A stretch of DNA of 52,448 bases, taken from positions 1 to 52,448 of the forward strand of contig JBGVLM010000023.1 in NCBI GenBank assembly GCA_045124255.1. Direction: 5' to 3'. The DNA is from Eshraghiella sp045124255 (GTDB taxonomy: Bacteria; Bacillota; Clostridia; Lachnospirales; Lachnospiraceae). Position 1 is the first letter of the stretch, and every line of letters starts with the position of its first letter. The position numbers and the translations under genes are program-made. Below the pieces are notes generated by a model that was not told the origin of the DNA, ran no database searches, and saw nothing but the letters and a program-made list of their open reading frames with translations. Positions 42,733-51,538 of this stretch are shown piece by piece.

Positions 42733-45360
42733 ATGGCAAACAAATGGGTTTATTTGTTTACTGAAGGTGACGCAAGCATGCGTAATCTTCTTGGTGGTAA
42801 GGGTGCTAACCTTGCTGAAATGACAAACATTGGACTTCCTGTTCCACAGGGATTCACAATCACAACTGAAGCATGTACTCAGTATTATGAAGATGGTCGT
42901 GAAATCAATGATGAGATTCAGGGACAGATTAACGAGTACATTGTTAAAATGGAAGAAATCACCGGAAAGAAATTTGGTGATAAGGAGAATCCATTACTTG
43001 TATCTGTACGTTCAGGTGCCAGAGCTTCAATGCCTGGTATGATGGACACAATCCTTAACCTTGGTCTTAATGAAGAAGTAGTTGAAGTAATCGCTGCTAA
43101 ATCAGGTAACCCACGTTGGGCTTGGGATTGCTATAGAAGATTTATTCAGATGTACTCTGACGTAGTTATGGAAGTTGGTAAGAAGTACTTCGAAGAATTA
43201 ATCGATGAGATGAAAGAGAAGAAGGGTGTTACCTTCGACGTTGAACTTACAGCTGAGGATTTAAAGGAATTAGCAGGTCAGTTCAAGGCTGAATACAAAG
43301 AGAAAATCGGAGCAGACTTCCCTGATGATCCTAAGGAACAGTTAATGGGAGCTATCAAGGCTGTATTCCGTTCATGGGATAACCCACGTGCTAACGTATA
43401 CCGTCGTGACAACGATATCCCTTATTCATGGGGAACAGCTGTTAACGTACAGTCAATGGCATTCGGTAACATGGGTGATGACTGTGGTACAGGTGTTGCA
43501 TTTACACGTGACCCTGCTACAGGAGAGAAGAAACTCATGGGTGAGTTCTTAGTTAACGCTCAGGGCGAGGACGTAGTTGCCGGTGTTCGTACACCAATGC
43601 CAATCGCTCAGATGGCTGAGAAATTCCCAGAGGCATTTGCTCAGTTCCAGGATGTATGTAAGATTCTTGAAGACCACTACAGAGATATGCAGGATATGGA
43701 GTTCACTGTAGAGAACAAGAAGTTATACATGCTCCAGACCAGAAATGGTAAGAGAACAGCTCAGGCTGCTCTTAAAATCGCTTGCGATTTAGTAGATGAG
43801 GGAATGAGAACAGAAGAAGAAGCTGTTGCTATGATTGACCCTCGTAACTTAGATACATTATTACATCCACAGTTCGATGCTAAGGCATTAAAGGCTGCTA
43901 CTCCAAGGGGTAAAGGTCTTGGCGCATCTCCTGGTGCTGCTTGTGGTAAGGTTGTATTCACAGCTGAGGATGCTGTTGAATGGGCTGCAAGAGGCGAGAA
44001 GGTTGTACTTGTTCGTCTTGAGACATCTCCGGAAGATATTACCGGTATGAAGGCTGCTCAGGGTATCTTAACAGTTCGTGGTGGTATGACATCTCACGCT
44101 GCCGTTGTTGCACGTGGTATGGGTACATGCTGTGTATCAGGATGTGGCGACATCAACATGGATGAAGAGAACAAGAAGTTCACATTAGCAGGACAGACAT
44201 TCACAGAGGGTTCAGAGATTTCTATCGATGGTACAACAGGTAACATCTACGCAGGAATCATCCCAACTGTTGACGCTCAGATTGCAGGTGAGTTCGGAAG
44301 AATCATGGGATGGGCTGACAAGTTCAGAACACTTAAGGTTAGAACTAATGCAGATACTCCTGCAGATGCTAAGAAGGCTCGTGAGCTCGGTGCTGAAGGT
44401 ATCGGTCTCTGCCGTACAGAGCATATGTTCTTCGAAGAGGACAGAATTGCTGCATTCAGAGAGATGATTTGTGCTGATACTGTTGAAGAGAGAGAAGCTG
44501 CTCTTGAGAAGATTCTCCCATATCAGCAGGGCGACTTCGAAGCTTTATATGAAGCTCTTGAAGGCAATCCTGTTACAATCAGATTCCTTGACCCACCTCT
44601 TCATGAGTTCGTTCCAACTGAGGAAGATGATATTAAGAAACTTGCTGACGCTCAGGGCAAATCAGTAGAAGACATCAAGGCTATCATTGCCGGACTTCAT
44701 GAGTTCAACCCAATGATGGGACACAGAGGATGCCGTCTTGCTGTAACATATCCTGAAATTGCTAAAATGCAGACAAAGGCTGTTATTCGTGCAGCTATTA
44801 ATACAAAGAAGGCTCATGCAGATTGGAATGTTAAGCCTGAAATCATGATTCCACTTGTATGTGAAGTTAAAGAGTTAAAATATGTTAAGAAGGTAGTTGT
44901 TGAGACTGCTGACGCTGAAATCGCAGCAGCAGGTGTAGATCTTGAGTACGAAGTTGGTACAATGATCGAAATCCCAAGAGCTGCTCTTACAGCTGACGAA
45001 ATCGCAGCTGAGGCTGATTTCTTCTGCTTCGGTACTAACGATTTAACTCAGATGACATTTGGTTTCTCTCGTGATGACGCAGGTAAGTTCTTAGACGCTT
45101 ACTATGACGCTAAGATTTTCGAGAATGACCCATTTGCAAAGCTTGACCAGACAGGTGTTGGTAAGTTAATGGAAACAGCTATCAAGCTTGGTAAGCCTGT
45201 TAACAACAAGCTCCATGTTGGTATCTGTGGAGAGCACGGTGGAGATCCTTCATCAGTTGAGTTCTGCCACAAGATTGGACTTGACTATGTATCATGCTCA
45301 CCATTCCGTGTGCCAATCGCAAGACTTGCAGCAGCACAGGCTGCTATCGCTAATAAGTAA
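42733..45360 (+). CDS. ppdK: Pyruvate, phosphate dikinase
   Basis: An 875-residue PPDK, which interconverts pyruvate, ATP and phosphate with PEP, AMP and pyrophosphate. The N-terminal ATP-grasp domain opens with LLGGKGANLAEMTN; the phosphohistidine is in GGMTSHAAVVARGMG (about residue 455), and the C-terminal PEP domain has CGEHGGDPSSVEFC. It is common in anaerobes for gluconeogenesis or PPi-linked glycolysis. Codon use is more biased toward abundant codons than in its neighbours, in line with high expression. AGGAGG precedes the ATG. Confidence 0.97.
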   Translation: MANKWVYLFTEGDASMRNLLGGKGANLAEMTNIGLPVPQGFTITTEACTQYYEDGREINDEIQGQINEYIVKMEEITGKKFGDKENPLLVSVRSGARASMPGMMDTILNLGLNEEVVEVIAAKSGNPRWAWDCYRRFIQMYSDVVMEVGKKYFEELIDEMKEKKGVTFDVELTAEDLKELAGQFKAEYKEKIGADFPDDPKEQLMGAIKAVFRSWDNPRANVYRRDNDIPYSWGTAVNVQSMAFGNMGDDCGTGVAFTRDPATGEKKLMGEFLVNAQGEDVVAGVRTPMPIAQMAEKFPEAFAQFQDVCKILEDHYRDMQDMEFTVENKKLYMLQTRNGKRTAQAALKIACDLVDEGMRTEEEAVAMIDPRNLDTLLHPQFDAKALKAATPRGKGLGASPGAACGKVVFTAEDAVEWAARGEKVVLVRLETSPEDITGMKAAQGILTVRGGMTSHAAVVARGMGTCCVSGCGDINMDEENKKFTLAGQTFTEGSEISIDGTTGNIYAGIIPTVDAQIAGEFGRIMGWADKFRTLKVRTNADTPADAKKARELGAEGIGLCRTEHMFFEEDRIAAFREMICADTVEEREAALEKILPYQQGDFEALYEALEGNPVTIRFLDPPLHEFVPTEEDDIKKLADAQGKSVEDIKAIIAGLHEFNPMMGHRGCRLAVTYPEIAKMQTKAVIRAAINTKKAHADWNVKPEIMIPLVCEVKELKYVKKVVVETADAEIAAAGVDLEYEVGTMIEIPRAALTADEIAAEADFFCFGTNDLTQMTFGFSRDDAGKFLDAYYDAKIFENDPFAKLDQTGVGKLMETAIKLGKPVNNKLHVGICGEHGGDPSSVEFCHKIGLDYVSCSPFRVPIARLAAAQAAIANK

Positions 45361-45404
45361 TGCTATCGTTTAGATAACGGTTACTGATATTAAGTAAAAT
45401 ATGA

Positions 45405-45448
45405 ATATCCTACTAGAATCGTAATGGTTCTAGTGGGGTATTTTTTTT
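45405..45448 (+). terminator. ppdK terminator
   Basis: ATATCCTACTAGAA pairs with TTCTAGTGGGGTAT (several G-U pairs) around a nine-base loop and is followed by seven T. Its 3-prime arm is the start of repeat copy A. Confidence 0.85.
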
Positions 45449-45506
45449 GTGGTAAAAGTGGTGGGAATGTATGAAAAGTATGGAAGAGTGGGGAAAAAGC
45501 GATTGG
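45425..45506 (+). repeat. Imperfect direct repeat, copy A
   Basis: About 80 bases from GGTTCTAG through a T-run, GTGGTAAAAGTGGTGGG, ATGTATGAAAAGTATGGA and GGGGAAAAAGCGATTGG. A second copy lies at 46204-46279 with a few substitutions and short gaps. The two copies enclose the orphan gene at 45717. The stretch from here to that gene (to 45716) has no other gene. Confidence 0.85.
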
Positions 45507-45650
45507 TCGTCTTTAACAAATGTTGGTATGATGGCAGTAGGTTTTCAAGTAATGACAAAGTTATAGAGTGTTTATTACAGTAATGAAAGGGCATATTAGG
45601 AAACATAAGAAATTAAACTGTACTTTTTTGAAAAAAAAATACACTGAAAA

Positions 45651-45667
45651 TACAAACAAATTAATAG
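45651..45667 (+). repeat. 17-bp direct repeat, left copy
   Basis: TACAAACAAATTAATAG, found again exactly at 51539-51555. The pair encloses the orphan gene, controller, methyltransferase, McrB and McrC genes. It looks like an attachment-site or target-duplication remnant, but chance is not excluded in AT-rich DNA. Confidence 0.6.
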
Positions 45668-45716
45668 GTGGAGTTGATAATCGACTTCATCAATATTAAT
45701 GAAGGAGGTCTTCAAG

Positions 45717-46157
45717 ATGAGAGAAGACGTTAAGAAAGTAGTAGGAATTATGATTCCAGAAGAATGTGGTAAGGCAGACAAATATGAACTTACTGCTATT
45801 ATGTACAATGAAGAAGATGCAGATGGACCTGTGAATGAATACAGTGTATTTATTGTAAGTGAAGATTATGAAGAAAATAAGCCATTTACAACAATTAAGG
45901 GTAATATGAACCCTACATTGCTTTTATTTCCTGATGAAGAGAATGTTGGAATGGGTAGTTTGGAATATGACCTTGTTGAAGCAGGACTTATACATAAGAA
46001 GGATGACGTGAATGCAATTGTAGTAAGTGAAGTTGTTAATGCTTCTGATGCTGTATGGATTAATAGTGAGTTGGTTAGAGAAGTATATCTTGCTAGTAAA
46101 CCTAAGGTAGTGAATGAAGTTGATAATGTAGTTAGTATTGTAGAGAACGCAGATTAG
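45717..46157 (+). CDS. Orphan hypothetical protein, 146 residues
   Basis: A 146-residue acidic soluble protein I do not recognise. The first half is mixed (KKVVGIMIPEECG, ELTAIMYNEEDADG, NEYSVFIVSEDYEE) and the last third is rich in Val, Asn and Ser. I used the ATG at 45717, with AAGGAGG 8-9 bases upstream; a TTG-free in-frame ATG at 45699 overlaps that ribosome site. It has its own terminator and sits between two long repeats, separate in codon style from ppdK. It could be an accessory cargo gene or an anti-defence or regulatory protein; no evidence chooses. Confidence 0.65.
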   Translation: MREDVKKVVGIMIPEECGKADKYELTAIMYNEEDADGPVNEYSVFIVSEDYEENKPFTTIKGNMNPTLLLFPDEENVGMGSLEYDLVEAGLIHKKDDVNAIVVSEVVNASDAVWINSELVREVYLASKPKVVNEVDNVVSIVENAD

Positions 46158-46185
46158 ACTTATATTCTAGTATACTATATTTTGC

Positions 46186-46224
46186 ACTCCTAGAACCTAT
46201 TTGTGGTTCTAGGAGTAATTTTTT
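46186..46224 (+). terminator. Terminator of the orphan gene
   Basis: ACTCCTAGAACC pairs with GGTTCTAGGAGT (12 bp, perfect) around a seven-base loop, followed after AA by six T. The 3-prime arm is the start of repeat copy B. Confidence 0.9.
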
Positions 46225-46279
46225 GTAGTAAAAGTGGTGGGGATGTATGAAAAGTATGGAGTTGGGGAAAAGCGATTGG
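46204..46279 (+). repeat. Imperfect direct repeat, copy B
   Basis: Second copy of the repeat at 45425-45506. The order is the same: GGTTCTAG, T-run, GTAGTAAAAGTGGTGGG, ATGTATGAAAAGTATGGA, then GGGGAAAAGCGATTGG. It differs by a few substitutions and three to five missing bases. Confidence 0.85.
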
Positions 46280-46312
46280 ATTCAAAAAAATAATGGTTAA
46301 AAGAACTGTTTA

Positions 46313-46372
46313 TAGGACACGGTTTTTTAGATAATAAATATGTCCTAAACCGATGTGACATAAGACAACATC
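46313..46372 (+). other. Interleaved inverted repeats upstream of the controller promoter
   Basis: TAGGACA (46313-46319) can pair with TGTCCTA (46341-46347), and CGGTTT (46320-46325) with AAACCG (46347-46352), an interleaved (pseudoknot-like) arrangement. A GATGT/ACATC pair follows (46352-46372). It lies upstream of the promoter at 46395, so it would act as DNA sites or belong to another transcript. Confidence 0.4.
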
Positions 46373-46394
46373 TGCTTTATCTATTAGAGGCGAG

Positions 46395-46430
46395 TTGAAA
46401 AAATGCTAGTTTTTTGCTATACTAATTAGT
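46395..46430 (+). promoter_or_regulatory. Promoter and candidate operator of the restriction-modification operon
   Basis: TTGAAA (46395-46400) and TATACT (46418-46423) are 17 bases apart. The perfect palindrome ACTAATTAGT (46421-46430) overlaps the -10 and the expected start site, and two TAGT-TTTTTTG-like repeats lie around it. The XRE protein encoded just downstream is the likely binder, giving auto-control like the C proteins of R-M systems. Confidence 0.65.
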
Positions 46431-46454
46431 GTTTTTTGATAGGGAGGTGCTTGT

Positions 46455-46673
46455 ATGACGTTATCAAATAGAATAAGAATGTTACGAGAAAAGTTTTTAT
46501 TAACACAGGAAGATTTTGCAAAAGAGATTGGTGTAGCTGCATCAACAGTTAACAGATGGGAAACAGGAAAAGTACGACCTAATTTGTCAGCAATGAGAGC
46601 GATTAGAGATTTTTGCATAAATAAGAATTATTCATATGATGATATAGAAAATAGTTGGCTTAATCATTTGTGA
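46455..46673 (+). CDS. XRE-family controller of the R-M operon
   Basis: A 72-residue helix-turn-helix protein. The XRE/Cro motif runs at about 15-45 (LTQEDFAKEIGVAASTVNRWETGKVRPNLSAM). Small stand-alone XRE proteins like this serve as C-type controllers that time restriction after methylation. The gene overlaps the region leading into the methyltransferase, and GGGAGGTG precedes the ATG. It is the first gene of the operon with a palindrome over its own promoter. Confidence 0.85.
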   Translation: MTLSNRIRMLREKFLLTQEDFAKEIGVAASTVNRWETGKVRPNLSAMRAIRDFCINKNYSYDDIENSWLNHL

Positions 46674-46717
46674 TTATCTTATTATTAAAAAATTTGCTTG
46701 AAAGGATTTACAAGAGG

Positions 46718-47722
46718 ATGAATAGAAATAAATCAGAAGAAATTATTAGAGTATTTGAAGGCTTTGCTGGATATGGTGGTGCATCATTTGGATTACAAAG
46801 AGCAGGAATTAAGTATGAAGTAGTGGGATATTCAGAATTTGATAAATTTGCATCGGCACTTTACGATGCAAATCATAAGGATAATTCTGGAAATAAAATA
46901 AAAAATTGGGGTGATATTACTCAGATATCGCCAGAGGAGTTGCCAGATTTTGATTTGTTTACTGGAGGATTTCCATGTCAACCATTTTCAACTGTTGGTA
47001 TGCAACAAGGTGAAAATGACCAATATGGACGAGGAACATTATTATATGACATTATTAGAATATGTGCAGTTAAAAAACCAAAGTATATTTTATTAGAAAA
47101 TGTAAAAGGTTTGGCAACTAAGAGATTTGAAAGTACATTTAATACATTGAAAAATTCATTAAAAGAGTTAGGATATGATGACTTAAAATATGCGGTGCTT
47201 AATACTAAAGATTATGGGATTCCGCAAAATAGAGCACGTCTTTGGATGTTTGCACGACTTGGAGGATTACCAGAAGATTTTTCAATGGTGCCACCAACAA
47301 TAGATAATGGATTGAAACTTAAAGATTTTGTTGATAAGAATCCGGATGAATCTTTGTACTTATCTCAGCAGCAAATACAAAGAATTAAAGATTTTTATGG
47401 AATACCATCTTTTGTTGTATCGGAACCATCATGTTTTGATTTATATAATAGAAATATTAGAAAAGATGGGATAAGTATTACAATTTTAGCACCAGAACAT
47501 AATAAGTTGCGTATGGTTGAGCCAACTGGATTAGATGGCAAAGAAATTGTAAGAAAGTATTCTGTAAATGAGCAGTTTAGATTAATGGGATTTAAAGATG
47601 GCGAGTTAGATTATGCAAATCAATCATATACTCAATTATCGAAACGTGCGGCTAATGGTTGGGATGTAAATTTAGTAGGTATCTTGTTGAAACATATATG
47701 GAGGCAATTAAATGAAGATTGA
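46718..47722 (+). CDS. DNA (cytosine-5) methyltransferase
   Basis: A 334-residue m5C methyltransferase that should protect host DNA. Motif I is FEGFAGYGGASFGL, motif IV GGFPCQPFSTVGM with catalytic Cys 87, motif VI LLENVKGL, motif VIII GIPQNRARLWMFA, and a C-terminal motif IX/X region with ANGWDVNLVG. The start at 46718 (GAAAGGA upstream) is preferred over an in-frame GTG that overlaps the controller stop. It overlaps the McrB gene by 11 bases. A single methyltransferase suits a palindromic target; LlaJI, with an asymmetric target, needs two. The target-recognition region (about 190-260) is short. Confidence 0.95.
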   Translation: MNRNKSEEIIRVFEGFAGYGGASFGLQRAGIKYEVVGYSEFDKFASALYDANHKDNSGNKIKNWGDITQISPEELPDFDLFTGGFPCQPFSTVGMQQGENDQYGRGTLLYDIIRICAVKKPKYILLENVKGLATKRFESTFNTLKNSLKELGYDDLKYAVLNTKDYGIPQNRARLWMFARLGGLPEDFSMVPPTIDNGLKLKDFVDKNPDESLYLSQQQIQRIKDFYGIPSFVVSEPSCFDLYNRNIRKDGISITILAPEHNKLRMVEPTGLDGKEIVRKYSVNEQFRLMGFKDGELDYANQSYTQLSKRAANGWDVNLVGILLKHIWRQLNED

Positions 47723-50000
47723 TTTTGGAACATTAGCTTTTGGATACACAGTAAAATCAGGTGGAGGCACACCAAATTGGGCAACAGCATTGGGACAGGG
47801 AAAAGAATATAAAATAAATAATGACCCTGAAATAGATGAAATCCTTAAAGGAGTTGTGTATTCATCAACTTCACTTTCTCAGATTAAAACCAAAATAGGA
47901 AAAGGTGGTAGAATGGTGGCTGGTGATGCGGCAGATTCTCCAATTATTTTGGCAGCGGTATTTTCTAAAGTTTATATTAATTCAGAAATTATTAAGGGTG
48001 GAAAGTTTGTATTATTAGTAACTAGAGATACATCAGCTTCTCATGCAGGAAGATTACGTTTTAAGTATGGTCCAAGTAATACATATATAAGTAATGGTGA
48101 AGTATATTCTAACGAGAATTTTTTTGCATTAGCAAGAAACCAATTAGGATTAAAAGATTCCGCATGTTGGTTTGTCTATGATATATGTGTAGCTAATCAG
48201 AATGAATTGATTCTTAATGCAGTTATTGTTGATTCAGAAAAATCTATAGAGTATGCAGATAGTAGAGATATGCATTTTCATTGGGATGCATTAATTGAAG
48301 AACAAGAACCATATCGTAAAAATATAGAACAACAATTTGTAATTGATAATTTACAACCTGAATGGTTTAAGATAAAGGCATTGGAACTTATGGACTTTGA
48401 TAAAAAGGTGCAACCTTTATATGAAAATTTCAGACAGGATTATTCACCAAATATATTGGCAAGTTTATCTGGAAAAGCATTATTAACTAAAATATTTCTT
48501 AATCAAGATAATAAGAACAATATGTGCCATTTAATGGAATATGATAAGGATAATCGTCTTTATTTTGGAAGTATAAAAAATGGAAATGCTTATAAATATG
48601 GATTGTATTATAGTACAAAAGAAAAAAGCTGGATGACTGGAACTAATTCTAATCCAGAAAAAATTGATGAAGATGAAGCAATTATTGTGGCTGAAGAAAT
48701 AAGAGATTATTTAGTTAATGGTGCAAGCGTATTGGAAGAGTATGCATCTTTAGATTCAATAGATGATTTTAACGAGGTTTATGAAAAGTTAGTGGATGTA
48801 ACAGGTGGATATATAAAAAGAGTATGGTTTATGAAGTATTATCATATGATTTTTCAAAATTTATTTCCACCTATTTACAGTGAAAATGCACAAAGGATAG
48901 CATTAGAAACTATTGGAATTAATCCGGAATCTACACCATTTGGTAGATTAGGGCAATTAGCGTTATTTGTGAAAGAATGTGGAATTAGTAATGTAATGTT
49001 TAATCACATTATGTGGTACTATGCCGTTAGTGAAAATATGTCCGAAGAAGGAAGTATAGAGGAGACATCAAATATGAAAAATTGTCTGGAAATAACAAAA
49101 CAACCTAGAACGAATAAGATTCACCCAATCAATTTTATAGTATATGGAGCTCCAGGTACAGGTAAAACTTATTCTATGGTAGAATATGCACTTGCAATTA
49201 TTGATAATATTGCTATCGAAGATTTTAGAAAAATCAATACTGACAGAAAAGCAAATGTAAATCGATATAAGTCACTTGTTAAAGAGGGACAAATCGTATT
49301 TACAACATTTCATCAAAACTATGGTTATGAAGAATTTATACAAGGATTACGTCCTGATAAAGATAGCGAAACAATGGCATTCAAGACTGTAGATGGTGTT
49401 TTTAAGGTTATAGCGGATACAGCGTTAAATGACAACGATGATAAGAATTATGTTATAATCATTGACGAAATAAATCGTGCTAATATTTCTAAAGTATTTG
49501 GTGAATTAATTACACTTATTGAAGAGGACAAACGCTGGGGAGAGATAAATGAAACGAGTGTAACACTACAGTCAGGAGATGCTTTTGCAGTTCCTAATAA
49601 TTTATATATTGTAGGTACAATGAATTCTGCAGATAAATCAATTTCATTGATTGATGCGGCACTTCGTCGTAGATTTGATTTTGTTGAGCAGAAGCCGGAT
49701 TTGGGATTAGTTAAAGATAAAGTGCTTCGTGATATACTTGAGAATATTAATACGAGTCTTGTTCAGGAGCTTGATAGCACAGACCTTTTAGTAGGACATT
49801 CATATTTCATGAATAAGGAAGAGAAGGATTTGTGTAATATATTGAATAATAACATTATTCCATTGCTCTATGAATACTTCTATGATAACAGAAAGAAAGT
49901 AGCAAAGCTTCTTAGCGAAGCGATTGAAAAAGCAAATGCAAAAGTAGTAATTGTTGATGAAAAAGTTGGTAGGTTAAGAGTAAAGGATAAGGTTGAATAA
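47712..50000 (+). CDS. McrB-like AAA+ GTPase restriction subunit
   Basis: A 762-residue protein whose C-terminal 300 residues are a McrB-type AAA+ motor: Walker A GAPGTGKT at 479-486, Walker B IIIDEINRAN with Asp 585-Glu 586, NSAD at 638-641 in the place of McrB NTAD, and the arginine pair in AALRRRFDF. The first 460 residues do not look like E. coli McrB. They contain a segment FGTLAFGYTVKSGGGTPNWATAL and a LLVTRDTSASHAGRLRFKYGPS block, and may be the site-specific DNA-binding part, as in LlaJI.R1. GGAGG precedes the ATG, inside the methyltransferase gene. It should power translocation or cleavage control with the nuclease encoded next. Confidence 0.9.
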   Translation: MKIDFGTLAFGYTVKSGGGTPNWATALGQGKEYKINNDPEIDEILKGVVYSSTSLSQIKTKIGKGGRMVAGDAADSPIILAAVFSKVYINSEIIKGGKFVLLVTRDTSASHAGRLRFKYGPSNTYISNGEVYSNENFFALARNQLGLKDSACWFVYDICVANQNELILNAVIVDSEKSIEYADSRDMHFHWDALIEEQEPYRKNIEQQFVIDNLQPEWFKIKALELMDFDKKVQPLYENFRQDYSPNILASLSGKALLTKIFLNQDNKNNMCHLMEYDKDNRLYFGSIKNGNAYKYGLYYSTKEKSWMTGTNSNPEKIDEDEAIIVAEEIRDYLVNGASVLEEYASLDSIDDFNEVYEKLVDVTGGYIKRVWFMKYYHMIFQNLFPPIYSENAQRIALETIGINPESTPFGRLGQLALFVKECGISNVMFNHIMWYYAVSENMSEEGSIEETSNMKNCLEITKQPRTNKIHPINFIVYGAPGTGKTYSMVEYALAIIDNIAIEDFRKINTDRKANVNRYKSLVKEGQIVFTTFHQNYGYEEFIQGLRPDKDSETMAFKTVDGVFKVIADTALNDNDDKNYVIIIDEINRANISKVFGELITLIEEDKRWGEINETSVTLQSGDAFAVPNNLYIVGTMNSADKSISLIDAALRRRFDFVEQKPDLGLVKDKVLRDILENINTSLVQELDSTDLLVGHSYFMNKEEKDLCNILNNNIIPLLYEYFYDNRKKVAKLLSEAIEKANAKVVIVDEKVGRLRVKDKVE

Positions 50001-50001
50001 T

Positions 50002-51507
50002 ATGATTTTAGATAGGTATGAGTATACTAAAATACCCAATGCTAAATTACCAAGTTCTTGGCAATCGCAATCTGCTTTGGATGAATTACAAGAATTTTTA
50101 CAACAAAACTGGGAACAAAGAGCAGCTTTTTATGAAGATGGAGAGGTAAAGAGTAAGCAGCAATTTCTTGATTTTACTGGACAACAAGGTATAAGAACCA
50201 AAAAGTATATTGGTACAATTGTTTTCAAAGGAGAACAGCTGAATATTTATCCTCGCGTATTTAGTACAGAGAAAGATGACCATGAAACTGATGATTTGAC
50301 ACAAAAGCATTTGTTGAATAATTTGGTAAAATGGATTGAATATTGTAATAAGTTAGGGTATCCATTTATCAATGTATCCAGTGAACTTAGCGATTCAGAG
50401 GACTTGAAAGAGTTATTTATAACTCTATATGTTGGGTATGTTCGTAGTGCTTTAGAAAGAGGCTTGTATTATCAGTATGTAGATGAAACAGAGGATTGTA
50501 CAAGTATAAAGGGGAAATTTGACCTTAAGGATTATCTTGTAAGTAAAATACCGAATGGACAAGCTCATAAGTTTCGTTGTACATATTCAAATTTTGAATT
50601 TGATAATAAAGTAAATCGAATAATTAAACATACTTGTAAGCATTTAATGAATATAGCATCGAAAAAGAATCAAAAGGTGATACGTACAATATTAACAAGA
50701 CTAAATGAGATTTCAGATGTTCAGTGTACACCAAATGATTGTAACAACATTCGTTTAAGTAAAATGAATAGGCATTATGGGGTTATTATTAGTATGAGTA
50801 AGATGTTTTTACTTAATAAGATGTCGAATTATACTGTGGATACGAATGAATCATTTTGTTTTTTATTTCCAACAGATGTATTGTTTGAAGGATTTATTGG
50901 TGGTTTTATGAAAGAAGTATTACATCAATATGGAGGAAAAGTCACATTACAGGAAAGTAAGATGAGCCTTGTTGATGAAATCCATTATGGGGATAAAGTT
51001 AGTGGTGCAGCATTCACGATGAGACATGATATTTTGGTTGAATATTGTAAACGATTATTTGTACTTGATACTAAATATAAAGAAATGTCTAGATTTGAAG
51101 GGAACTCTGAGTATGAGGAAACTATCAATGCAGAAGCAAAGCAGTCTGACTTATATCAAGTTTTAGAGTATGCTAGAAAGAGAACTTTGCCAGATGTATA
51201 TTTATTATATCCAATGTATAGATATGAAGAAAAGGAAGAAGTGTTTCCTTATGCAGTAAGCAAAAGCGATATGGGGAATATTAATGTACATTTTATCCGC
51301 TTACCATTCATTTTTGAAGAGGATGAACAGAAAACAAAACAACAACTTACTGATGTGATTAAGTCTGTATTTGATATACAGATTAATGTTTCGGATGACA
51401 CAGGCGAAATAAAACAGATTGATGTTAGTAATACTACGACATCAGTTTTACAAGAAAGACAAGCTTCTATAGTAAATACATATGGAAGATTGTTTAAGAA
51501 AGAGTAA
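50002..51507 (+). CDS. McrC-like PD-(D/E)XK nuclease subunit
   Basis: A 501-residue McrC-type protein. The catalytic centre is Asp 343 in MRHDILVEY followed by DTK at 356-358 (LFVLDTKYKEM), a PD-(D/E)XK nuclease signature. An N-terminal region of about 230 residues (TGQQGIRTKKYIGTIVFKGEQLNIYPRVF) fits the McrC partner-binding part. The ATG is two bases after the McrB stop. It would be the DNA-cutting subunit recruited by the McrB-like ring. Confidence 0.9.
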   Translation: MILDRYEYTKIPNAKLPSSWQSQSALDELQEFLQQNWEQRAAFYEDGEVKSKQQFLDFTGQQGIRTKKYIGTIVFKGEQLNIYPRVFSTEKDDHETDDLTQKHLLNNLVKWIEYCNKLGYPFINVSSELSDSEDLKELFITLYVGYVRSALERGLYYQYVDETEDCTSIKGKFDLKDYLVSKIPNGQAHKFRCTYSNFEFDNKVNRIIKHTCKHLMNIASKKNQKVIRTILTRLNEISDVQCTPNDCNNIRLSKMNRHYGVIISMSKMFLLNKMSNYTVDTNESFCFLFPTDVLFEGFIGGFMKEVLHQYGGKVTLQESKMSLVDEIHYGDKVSGAAFTMRHDILVEYCKRLFVLDTKYKEMSRFEGNSEYEETINAEAKQSDLYQVLEYARKRTLPDVYLLYPMYRYEEKEEVFPYAVSKSDMGNINVHFIRLPFIFEEDEQKTKQQLTDVIKSVFDIQINVSDDTGEIKQIDVSNTTTSVLQERQASIVNTYGRLFKKE

Positions 51508-51538
51508 AAAACATAATTTGCACAAAATGAAACAGGAT

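Noticed and set aside
45452..45716. Transposable element ends around the orphan gene
   Set aside because: The flanking repeats are direct, not inverted, and no transposase frame lies between them.
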